Below are positions 11,918-21,466 of a stretch of 64,000 nucleotides of DNA, piece by piece. The stretch is taken from contig MU266436.1 in the NCBI GenBank assembly GCA_021014945.1, positions 1 to 64,000 on the forward strand, written 5' to 3'. Both the position numbers and the translations under genes were made by a program. Within the stretch, counting starts at the first letter, position 1; each line of letters begins with the position of its first letter. The notes beneath the pieces are model-generated. The model had not been told where the DNA came from and did not search any database. It saw only the letters and a program-made list of their open reading frames with translations. Source of the DNA: Leucogyrophana mollusca (taxonomy: Eukaryota; Basidiomycota; Agaricomycetes; Boletales).

Positions 11918-12729
11918 ATGAACTCCGTTGGTACTCCTCCTTATTCCTCCCCCGAACTTGGCCTTGCTTCACATCCTCACCCCTCCCCCTTCGACGCGGA
12001 GCACAAGAGACACATGATAGCTGCTTGGCATATGCTCGAACAGGTGAATTCAAACGTGTACCGGTGGCCTCCATGACCCTAAATACTCATCAGGCGCCCC
12101 CTCCGACTCTCCGAGAAATTCTGGGAGCTTACAAGTCCAAAGGGGACGGAGACCGGGACCTGCTCATCGCCATGCTCAAGGCGAAGACATCAGAGGATCA
12201 GGTTAGTGTTCTCGCCCCGTCAGTGAACCATAAGCTGACCCCTGTTCCACAGCGAGTGGCCTCCACAGCAGAATTGCACAGGACCCTCCTTGAAATGTCG
12301 TCATCTAATCACAAGCAGATGACTCCTCTACCATCACCGCAACCCCCTCTGCCTACTGTCTATCCTCACTACTCAAAACATAGCCGTCATCCGAGTGAAG
12401 CCTCCAATGGACGCGTATCTCCTCAATCAATACCGCTCGTCAGAGAACCCCCTGTACTCTCTCAACCGCCCCGCAAACGTCCACGCTCTTCGCGCTCTCC
12501 CCCAGCTTCGCATTACGAGTCTCGTGCATCGCATACCTCTTCGCGCGACCTCCCACCTTCTCCGTATTCTTCATCACGAAGTGACTCCGAAGAATATTCA
12601 CCCCGTTCGCGGGCCTCAATGGCTATCGGTTCCCTACTCTCTACTGGACCAAGTAGTGAAGAGTCCCAAAACAACCAGGATGGCATTCACCACCATCATC
12701 CTCCCCCAGCAATCGGAGTGTCTGTGTAG
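11918..12729 (+). CDS. Unknown Pro/Ser-rich protein
   Basis: Not recognised. Three exons fit well: ATG at 11918 to the donor at about 12042 (MNSVGTPPYSSPEL to WHMLEQ), then about 12094 to 12200 (PPPTLREILGAYKSKGDGD to KAKTSEDQ), then about 12253 to the stop at 12727-12729. An alternative ATG is at 11831 in the same frame. The N-terminal 80 residues include a probably helical part (LREILGAYKSKGDGDRDLLI), then ELHRTLLEM. The rest is low-complexity Pro/Ser/Arg with an Arg-rich PRKRPRSSRS that could be a nuclear signal, and a HHHHPPP near the end. Frame openness through 812 bp and clean phase-0 introns support a real gene of about 235 residues. A nuclear role would be a guess. Confidence 0.65.
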
Positions 12730-14679
12730 CCGTATTCCCTGTTCTATTTTGCCATCACTTATTATTTTCGAGCTTCTGTACTCGTACCCACGTAGCCTTA
12801 CATGTCCTGCGGGCTATTTGTCCCGCTACGATAATTTTTCTCATTATTCTGTGACCCTTCCGGGGTGATGTACTTGGCAGCAACACATCCACTTAGCGAG
12901 CTGCGCCCATGGTATAGCGTGAGTCCTCGGGATGATACGGTGAGACCGATGAATGTCCGCGTGATATCAAAAGCAATGACCCCTGGATCCAAGCACAAGC
13001 ACAGACAGCGCCAAGGATTTGACAAACTCCACTGGTTTTACTCTTAGGTGTCCTGTCAGTCAGCATTGCGGATAAATATAGCGCTGACGGGAACCACTGC
13101 CCAGTTGAGCGTTCGGCCGTTAATGTTGCTGGTGACCGTACGCCTCCTAGCACCTCGATTTAGACTTTTCATCAGGATCAGCAAAGCCCAGCCCGTCGAA
13201 TGTTCTCCGCAGAACCCATTCGTAAATATAGATGACTTTCTATCCCCTTGCGTTGGGCCATTGGAAGAAAAGCGTGTACAAAAATCAGTACAAACCCAAA
13301 GAAAGCCAACGGGGCAGTGTAATCTATCTTTGCTTCCTCTTGTCCCTCTCGACCCGGAACATTGTAACTATATCTGATAGCCTGGCTGCCTACTCCGAAA
13401 GGGCTTCGACTTCCCCACGTTAGTCAATTCGCCACGAACGCAGGGCGCGATACGGCCTTCAAGTGGGTCACTGATACGGGTTTCCGGAGAAGGGAAAGCG
13501 ATCGATGGAGAAACGGAGTGGGAAAATTTGCCTTGCAACCATTGACACGATGTTTTGCCTCAAGATGTGGTGTTTTCAAACCGGAGCGCTTGCACCAGGC
13601 AGGGCGTCACGGAGCGCTCTAAGCTCCAATAGGGGATGACGATGTGAGCGGTTCCGAGGCAAGCTGTGATAAGGTTTCAGGACTAGCAAAGCTCATCGGT
13701 CCCTACCACGGAGCCTATGGAATGGCGAGAGTCTAGCTCTTCATACCGAAGGTGCCTCCGTGGCGCTCGGTTAAAGCTCAGACGACAAATAGTCGTGAAT
13801 TGACCTGACCTGTCCTGACCGTAAGTACCCTGCAAAAAGTAGCAAGGTAGTCGCACCGTCTTCCTCCGTTCTCGCGCCGCTTCCCGATGGCCAGGATATT
13901 GGGCCATAGACGTGAGTGAGAATGACCTTCTGACCAGGAGTTCAGGCCAAGACTTTCCGCTTTTTGACAGGAACATTCCAAGGAAACGAGAGCAGTTGAT
14001 CCGTTGCACTCAAAGGACAGAGATCGGGACATAAATCCTCTTAACCCCCGTCAACGCCCACAGTCGCCCGAACGTGACCAGATGTCAACTAACAGAAATT
14101 CGTGGAGATTGTGGGGCGGACAACACGAAAGCCTGGTGGGAATTTTTGACGTCGAAGTTGAGATGGTTATCGGCCAAATGACGATCATAGTTTTTAGCTT
14201 GACTTACTTCGAAGTGACGGAGATTACTTGAGCTCTTGAGCACGCGACGAGAGCGTTGATGAAACATTAGCGACGACCGCGCCAGTATGGGCAGATTCGG
14301 GGCCCGAGACTGTCATAGTCATTTAGATCGTGCTATTGTCCTCTACACAGGTATTATGTTGGTGGTTTGACGCTAACTGGGCCCTCGTCGCGATCGCGTC
14401 AGGGTAAAATTCCACTATGAAATCGAATTTTCCAATCTATACAGGGTCCATGTTTAAGGGTGATCTCCAGCAACTAGTGAGGAGGACCAGCAGACGAAGA
14501 CCAAGCTTGACAGACAGAACTTACTTTCCCCTTGTGCAGACCTTATGAACATGGAGGCGCGCGAGGAGGCGGCTAACATCACGTGAGGTGGTCCCACGCC
14601 CCTTTCCAACCAACACCGTGACTTAGACCTGACCCAAATCAACAGCTATAGCTCGCTTACTAGCTCTGTACCATACGAA
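12730..14679. other. Large intergenic stretch, nothing recognised
   Basis: About 1.95 kb, the longest stretch without a recognised gene in the window. Open frames such as 13683-14009 (-), 13778-14032 (-) and 13048-13377 (+) overlap each other and give no family motif. No terminal repeats or transposase motif were seen. It may hold non-coding RNA, a long promoter or a fully decayed element. Confidence 0.5.
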
Positions 14680-16285
14680 ATGCCACATGCAGAGAGCGAT
14701 GATGAGTTTGGAGACGAGTTAGACGGGCTAGACTTTAGCGCCATCCCTGAACTGAGCGGAATTGAAGGCCAGACTCAAAATTCCGCAAGATCTGCATCTC
14801 ATCGACTACCTGCGCGCCGAGCATTACCGTCGGACTCCGAGTCTTCAGGCTATGGGCTCGACGACGATCTTGACTTGTCCTTTCTGGCGGCGGCGGATGC
14901 TATCGAGGCTCGCGCGACGAATCTCCCAGTGGCAGGTGCGCATCGGGTCGCAATATACCAGATGATGAAAAATGTTTGACCTTGGTTCAGCTGACCGTCC
15001 ACTTCCACAAAATAGCCAGCCCACCAGCGACGCGACCGAAGGTAACATCAGTCTATTCTCCTCAAGTTAAATGCGGATGATTGACGGTGAAGCACCACAG
15101 ATGCCCGCAGTACATATTGTATGTGACTCTGCCGCTCCTAACCCGCCCAGGTCCCACCTCATGTTCTCCAGCAACGTCGGGCGCACCCCGACCGTCACGA
15201 TTCTTCTCAGGTAATGACAAGTCTTTTTCACGAGTAATAATCCAAACCTGATCCTCTACGGGTTGCAGACTCTGGCGCGCACAAGCCACGTATGTAGCAT
15301 CGGATTTTGGGCTATTTTCCATTACTGAGTACAACGTTCGCCACCATAGCATCGAAAGTCATTTATCATTCGCGAGAAATTCTGCCACAGCCTCAGAAAC
15401 GATCTTGTACATCTCCCCTACACTCACCGTCTGCCGCGAAAAAGGGGAAGATGAAGGAGGAGCCTGCTCATGATCTAGAAGTCTTCTTCGACGACTATGA
15501 AAATGAATTAACCTGCCCCATGTATGTGGTGCATCATATGCCAACAATTCACTCGTTAACGGGCGAGACCCCTGCCCTTGCTTTGTGTGCCTCAGCTGCT
15601 GTGATATTTTGTAGGTTGTTTCACCAGACTCAGCTCATATGCTCTCTGCAGGCTAACTTGGTCTCAGCGTTGCAGCTCATCTGGGCAATCCTTGCGGGCA
15701 CACTTGCTGTGGCGAGTGTGGGTATGAATGGTTAACTCAAAATGTGTTTGATGCCCTATCATATGACTATCACGACATCCTCTGACTCGGTTTGCTGCAG
15801 AAACGCTCTCCAACATGTCCAGTGTGTCGTACCAAACTCAAGAAATCCTTGCCGTTGATACCAAATTTCTCTGTTGACAATCTGGTATCCCAACACATTC
15901 GAGCCTTGGCTAACAGCGGGAAATTAGAGTGGAAGGCTGGGGGTGTCAAGTTGAACGACTGGAATACGCGCCTTCGGTACCTTCCATCTCGCACCCTCAG
16001 CTCAACAGTGTCTTACATAACCATCCTACCAGGAAATGGAAGGATAGCTCAGCAAAAAGACTAGCTCAAGATGCAAAAGCTGCGGGACGCAAGCAGCAAA
16101 GACGACAAGCAGTGCCATCCATTAATGTCGTAGACCTTCACCACTATGTTCGAGAGAATTCCTCTGACGCAGATCCAACGTACGAAGACGACGAAGACGA
16201 AGTTTATGGCCAAGGAGGGGATCCTCCTCCCGTCATCAGGAGGCCTAGTAGAGCTCGTACCGTGAGGGTCTACCTGGGGCCTTAA
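14680..16285 (+). CDS. RING-finger (C3HC4) protein, probable E3 ubiquitin ligase
   Basis: N-terminal exon from the ATG at 14680 encodes an acidic Ser-rich segment (ESDDEFGDELDGLDFS and DDDLDLSFLAAADAI). After unresolved middle exons the RING appears. Splicing two introns gives CPICCDIFVAAH, then NPCGHTCCGECGYEWL, then CPVCRTKL after an intron ending near 15800: a complete C-x2-C...C-x-H-x2-C-x2-C...C-x2-C ring. It is followed by a conserved-looking helix (FSVDNLVSQHIRALANSG). The intron ending about 16033 shifts the frame to a Lys/Arg-rich tail and an acidic YEDDEDEVYG, with the stop at 16283-16285. The RING implies ubiquitin transfer with an E2; the substrate is unknown. The exon joins between 14940 and 15360 are not settled. 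Confidence 0.78.
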
Positions 16286-16975
16286 TGATTTGTTTAATTC
16301 AAGCTTTGTGACAACTCTGTATCCGCGACTCATAGCATCGATGTTTGTAATGTATTATCAGCCGACGCCATTGACACAGTCATGAGCCACCTTCTATAGA
16401 CACTTAGACTATCACTTACTGTACTGTCGTTTTCACTTCACTACCCATACTGCGTATCCAGAGTCTACAACCTGGATCGTCGCCTTATCGAACGGCTGTC
16501 AAGAGACTTAGAGTTGAACGCTGAGCAAGTTGATACAGTCTGTGCTGAAGCCATGAATCGTTGACGAGCCGGTATATAACCGCCCGCCAAAGGTTTCACT
16601 ACACTCTCGCTCGCACTACAAATGGTTGAACTCAGTGTAATCGAACTTATAGGTCGCAGATCTTAGGCTCAAAACCCTTATAAAAACTGTGGTCCTCATT
16701 CCTGCGGCCTGTTAAAGTTGAACCTCAAGATCGCCGCCCATAACCAAAAACTGACTAACCCGCATCCCCATGGGGCCTGTCCCCACCGCTTTTTTGATCT
16801 GGCCTCGAGGCAATGTTGGAATATGACTTTGATGGCTGGGCGTCTCAAAGACATGCTGATTCAAAAGGCCCTTGAGCGGTCCTACGGTAGAAGTCGTGTT
16901 GCTGGTTTCACCATACCCCTCTGTTTATTTGTTGAGTCTGAGTAGGCTGGGCATCAAGTGGGGCATTCGCAGAGT
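16286..16975. other. Intergenic stretch, nothing recognised
   Basis: About 690 bp with the RING gene 3' end on the left and the promoter of the next gene on the right. No open frame with a motif was seen. Confidence 0.45.
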
Positions 16976-18622
16976 ATGTCAACGTCGGAAATTGTCATCG
17001 CTTCGCGCCTTCAAATCGTCAAGGTTAGTCCGAGTTGACCGACGTTCTCGGCGCTTCCGGCGATCGTTTTCTAACAGAGGTGCTTGTCAGTATTTCAAAG
17101 GTGCACATAATACGCTCTCTAGTTTGTGCATACGCCGCTGAAAGTGACCATTACGCAGTTTCAGGACTGGCGGTGTTGGTAAGCGAACCTATTACCTTGG
17201 AGCTCTCAGACTCAGGATCTTTGCAGGCCATCGATTACTGCATAAATCTCGACACGGAGGTACTTTTTGTCATAACCTGCCTTACCCGTCCGGGGGTTGA
17301 ACCAAAGTCACTCCAGGTCACCCTGACTTGGAACAGGTCATGGAGTTTTGTCCGTGTTCTGTTTGTGCTCGCTCGCTATCTTCCGTTTCTCGACGTTCCA
17401 GTCGACTTATATTGTGCGGCTGTCACTGAATTTATTGTGGATGCAAAAGTCTCATTGACATGTAGACTCGTCAATACCAAAATCTACGGCTCTTGTAAAT
17501 ACAGCGCCGATATATTAGTGCGAGGTTTGGGAGCTCAATCGACCGCAGTGCTTACCTTTATACCAAGCGGCGTCATGTCATTGTTCTGGGACTTGTGCCT
17601 TGCATGCTGAAGTTCTTATGCTCTCTTTATGTTTCAGGGATAAATGTGGTCGGGACGGTCACCGCTGAAGCCCTCCTGCTCGTTCGAACATGGGTACTAT
17701 GGGGCAGGAGCAAAATCGTCCTAGCGGGGCTGGTTGCTCTTGCTGCAGTAAGCCTCCTTGTGGCATCGATCTAGCTTCTCACCCTCGTCTTTGATAGGTA
17801 TGCATCGCTGGAAGTGGGGTCGTGGGTGCTATCGCCGTTCGATCTATGACATGTGAGCAGAGCGGAGCCAGGCGAGTTGCGATGTTGAAGCTGATTGGTT
17901 CAACTTTCCTTGCTCATAGTTGGTCCTCCTCCGTTATCCACATCGGGATGTTACCAGACACACAGTGTCTCTATCTATGCGTGGGACTATGCTATTCTGG
18001 CCTTCTTTGAGCTGGGTGAGCACATGCTCACAGTTCACGTTCGTTTTCTCTAACAGCATATATGCATCTCGTGAAGTCATCCTGCTTCTAACAGGCTACC
18101 AGGCTTTCCGTCACTTGCGCCATTCGCACAGTTTGCTAATCTTGCGACTATATGGAGATGGTATATTCTACGTGTTGTGTATCCTGGGTGAGATACACGC
18201 GAACTTCGGTCTGGTATCCCCTAATAGTTGTATTCAGTGATGTCCACGGTCAACATCGTTGTAATCAGTGCCCTTCCTGTGATGTCCACGGCGCTTCGTT
18301 CGATCTCACTTTCCTAACGTATTCTTCTACAGAACGAGTATGCGGAGCTCATCGATACGTGAGTCGCACGTATCCCCTTCGAATCACGGCGATCACTGAT
18401 TCGAAGCGTTAACACATAAACAGGCTACAGGCTGTCATGCATAGCGTGCTGGCGTCTCGCCTGCTGTTCAACCTGCGCAAAATTATGCGAGAGCAGCATA
18501 TCGTGATTTCAAATACTTCGCAACCTACTGACGTCGATACTATCCCCATGTTCGTTGCTGTGAACCCAGAAGCTGTCTCAGGCAGCTTTGATGTAGCCTC
18601 CTGGGAGCAGGACAGGGGGTAG
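16976..18622 (+). CDS. DUF6533-type multi-pass membrane protein
   Basis: Belongs to a large agaricomycete family of unknown function with an N-terminal DUF6533 signature. Spliced exons give VLAIDYCINLDTEVTLTWNR then SWSFVRVLFVLARYLPFLDV, followed by hydrophobic helices (TVTAEALLLVRTWVLWG, IVLAGLVALAA, VVGAIAV, YAILAFFEL), a helical YQAFRHLRHSHSLLILRLYG stretch, VMSTVNIVVISALP, and a cytoplasm-like tail ending at the TAG at 18620-18622. The tail block HSVLASRLLFNLRK is usual for the family. The ATG at 16976 (STSEIVIASRLQIVK) looks like a family N-terminus, but the join to the next exon is not settled. At least eight introns are needed. Six to seven membrane segments are expected. No enzyme motif is visible. 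Confidence 0.78.
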
Positions 18623-18932
18623 CCCATGTTGGTGTCGTTACTAGGGTCAATGGACTTAAAGGAGGAAGATGAAGAGCTGGCGGGATTTGGCACCATCCTT
18701 ACGAAACCGAACACGCGCACAATGACGACAGCGACGATGTAAACATCAGGCAACGACCATGGAACACTTCGACCATGCCAAGGCCGCGAGATGTGCAGGT
18801 ACTATTTAAATCAACCATACACCACAATAGACAGTAAATAGTATACCGTAGGTACAGGACACTTTGAACGGCGTTTACTACAATTGAGGATTATGTAGTG
18901 ATAAGATATCTTGGTCGTATATCGCTGTCCAC
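18623..18932. other. Convergent 3' ends
   Basis: About 310 bp between the DUF6533-type stop and the TRAX stop. It should hold both 3' UTRs. Nothing else was seen. Confidence 0.5.
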
Positions 18933-20038
18933 TCAGTACTCGCCTTCGTATTCATCGCCGCTCCCAGGATCGCGACGACCTCGCTTCGATCTATCGACCC
19001 CAGAACCAGTGCCGAAGCTGGATATTGATTGCGCGACAATGTCGTCTACTGCCTCGGGGGGCAGGTCATATTCTGAACTGCGAACTACGATGGCATACAC
19101 AGCTGACCGAAAGATATGTCAGATCTGTGTCTTAGTAAGGGGAGGGCGTTGGAAATTCACCGTCTTCAATCTTCTCAAGTGACTGCGTAGTCACAGATTG
19201 CTTTTTGGACAACTCTCGTACAACAGGGGTGAATCGTTCAAAGTCTGCAATTATACCGAAGCTCAGCGCCAGGTAGGAGGACCGCTAGGAAGCGTGGTTT
19301 TCTTGCCTGATTTGCACTGCCTCACAAATGCGCATACCTCCGTGGCTTTGGTGCGACCGCCTTTTCGAGCGATCCCCGAGATAGCAAACCGCATGAGCTC
19401 TCCTGTGAGGTCGGACAATCCCAAAAGATAATCTTCCTTGGGCAAGGGGAGATACTGGTCAAGGGTTGTATTGCGAGGATTAGGTACACGAAGGAATGTA
19501 CATTTGCGCCTACGCACAGGAACACCGCTGTCATCAGACAGCGTGTCTTGAACTTGGGCATAAGTCACTAAAGTCCCATGTTCCAAATAGTGAGCAAAGC
19601 TCAGGGCTTCAATATACCTGGAGAAATAGTTAAAAGGGGATGTCCTGTAATGTTCATGAGACAGCACACTCTTGAAGACCGGGAGATACAGCTCGATGAT
19701 AACGCCAGAACTCATCGCCTTGGATTTCGTGTTTCATCTGGGCATACAGTACTTGGGCTTCCCGGAGTCCGTTCCGACCACGTTCCGCCGCGTGTTTAAA
19801 TGGATCGCGGGTATCGTTGCCGCGTTCTGTCATGATGCGATGAAGTAGAAAGATGACTTTTTTTGAGATATTTGTTACATCGCGGCTTGCCTGGTGAACG
19901 GTCAATGTTTATTCCTTGCTTGAGGATGGGCGGTATGGATACCTTGATCAAGCGTTCCCTTCGATCGTTGTGTTCGTCGATATCTTTACGGAATTCGTCG
20001 AAGATGTCAACGACCGCAGTCGTTTTGTCGGTGTCCAT
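18933..20038 (-). CDS. TSNAX: Translin-associated factor X (TRAX)
   Basis: Translin-superfamily protein, helical, which in other eukaryotes joins translin in the C3PO ribonuclease. Visible blocks: IFDEFRKDIDEHNDRRERL near 19955-20010, SRDVTNISKKVIFLLHRI after the first intron, then YIEALSFAHYLEHGTLVTY, DYLLGLSDLTGELMRFAISG, and VRQCKSDFERFTPVVREL followed by AVYAIVVRSSEYDLPPEA. The C-terminus is basic then acidic (KRGRRDPGSGDEYEGEY) and ends at the TGA at 18933-18935. The start is ATG at 20036-20038. Six exons; the intron at 19245-19306 is GC-AG. The DLTGELMR block holds acids that in TRAX contribute to the nuclease site. It is head to head with the HIT gene. Family identity is strong. No translin gene is in the window. 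Confidence 0.93.
19245..19306 (-). other. GC-AG intron in TRAX gene
   Basis: Read on the minus strand the junction is TCAG|GCAAGA...ATTGCAG|ACTTTG. It restores RQCKSDFERFTP, the expected family sequence. No GT donor nearby does so. Confidence 0.8.
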
Positions 20039-20230
20039 CAGAGTTGAAAGTGACAGATGTGACAGGGCGGGTGTGACGAGCACCGAGATGTGACCGTGAC
20101 TGAAGCCGTGCTATTAATGGATCTGCTTGTAATGTAAGTCGGGTCTCGGGTCTGGTTGTAACTCGAACTGTTTTGTTGTTCGTTAGCGTGCTCAGTACTC
20201 GGTAAAAGCTTGGTCTCTTTCCAGTCAGAA
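20039..20230. promoter_or_regulatory. Shared TRAX/HIT promoter region
   Basis: 192 bp separate the divergent start codons of the TRAX and HIT genes. No clear TATA box was found. Bidirectional use is inferred. Confidence 0.5.
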
Positions 20231-21185
20231 ATGGCCTTTGCACCGAAACCAGGATGCCCAATGTGCGGCATTGTAGCGACGGCTGCTTCACATACTCCCG
20301 CGCAGTCACCCCGCTCTCCTTCCTTTCCAGACGGTTCGACACAGCCGGAAATCTTGTGGAGAGACGATAATTTTACTGCTTACCGGGAGAAAGCAAATCC
20401 AGTTTCAAGCAAAGCCCATATAATCATTGCTTTCAAGTGCGTCTTCTATCATATCTGATTCCTTGTCTCCCACCCTGATTCACACCCAGCCTCCATGTTC
20501 CATCAATATACACCTTGGTACGTAACCACGTCAAAGATAACATATCCGCGGTGAAGAAGCTCACAACCATCTTTCAGTCTTCGAGCGACTTGCCTCTTCT
20601 CGTCAATGTCAGAAATCTCGGCAGGCGTCTTCTATCGTCCACATTGCCACCTTCGTCACCAGTCTTTCCATCCGCAAGTAGCTCCGTCACTTCGGTCCCC
20701 CTTCGGGACACCGAATCTGAGTTCCGCATTGGATTCATCACCCCACCTTTCAGAGATAACAAGATCCCCGTCACAGACCATCTCCATGCGCATGCCTATA
20801 TAGCACCAGCGGACCGCCTGGGCTGGTGGAGAGGGGTTGCCTATGGCCCCTTGTCATGGTATGCTATCGACGACTTAATTGCTGAGATACGGTAGGTTGA
20901 TGAAAATTCGTGGTCGCCATTTTCTGTGCTGACAGCATTCGGTTTTATAGCGAATCTGTATCGAACAACCGCGTCAAGTCGGGTTACGAAGGCCGTGCAA
21001 GCGCCCCCATCGACCTGGTCCCCGACGCGGGTGCGCGTACTGGTGCAGCTAACGGCGATGAGAATACTGCTCCAAGCATAGCTGTACCTGATATCGAGGA
21101 GGGTCAACCATCGCCTAGCCCATCGAGTCCAAGCACTCCGACATCCTTGACGCCTCATCATCAAATACCAACATTACGAGTGTAG
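20231..21185 (+). CDS. HIT-domain protein (histidine triad)
   Basis: Nucleotide-binding HIT fold. The N-terminus carries CPMC, the usual CxxC of zinc-stabilised HIT proteins, then EILWRDDNFTAYREK. An intron ending near 20489 leads to LHVPSIYTL. The histidine triad reads HLHAHAYIAP (H-x-H-x-H), near 20783-20812. The exon ends at AEIR, an intron ends near 20950, and a Ser/Pro-rich tail closes at the TAG at 21183-21185. The 60 bases at 20518-20577 have good GT and AG ends but are in frame without a stop and encode plausible protein (NHVKDNISAVKKLTTIF), so I keep them as coding. A long insertion between LPLLVNVRNLG and the triad is Ser/Pro-rich. The substrate class (AMP-lysine, diadenosine or adenylylated DNA) cannot be told. 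Confidence 0.88.
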
Positions 21186-21458
21186 CCAGTCACCGCTAAT
21201 CACTCACTTTCATACATAGCGGTAATACTTATGTTAGGGCCCATCTTCGTGTCGATGACAGTCCAGGACATTATAATAATAGTATGGGATGGGACTTTGT
21301 ATGCCTAACACTATCTAAAAGTTCATTGGTCAAATATGAAGTCCTTAAGGACGGATATTGCGCTATTAAGATCTTCACAATTCAACATCACCTTCAGTTT
21401 CATTCGTAGTCCCGCCTTCTACACATTGTTCCCGTTAGTTTTGTTGATGATATGTCCG
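21186..21458. other. Convergent 3' ends of HIT and BLM10 genes
   Basis: About 270 bp between the two stop codons. Only 3' UTR sequence is expected and nothing else was seen. Confidence 0.5.
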
Positions 21459-21466
21459 TCACGCGT
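21459..21466 (-). other. Terminal 8-nt coding exon of BLM10
   Basis: The exon reads ACGCGTGA on the minus strand after the acceptor TTTTCCAG. With the T left by the preceding exon (ending at 21518) it makes TAC GCG TGA, giving Tyr-Ala-stop and completing the YYA tail. The intron is 21467-21517 (GTCAGT...CCAG). Confidence 0.8.
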
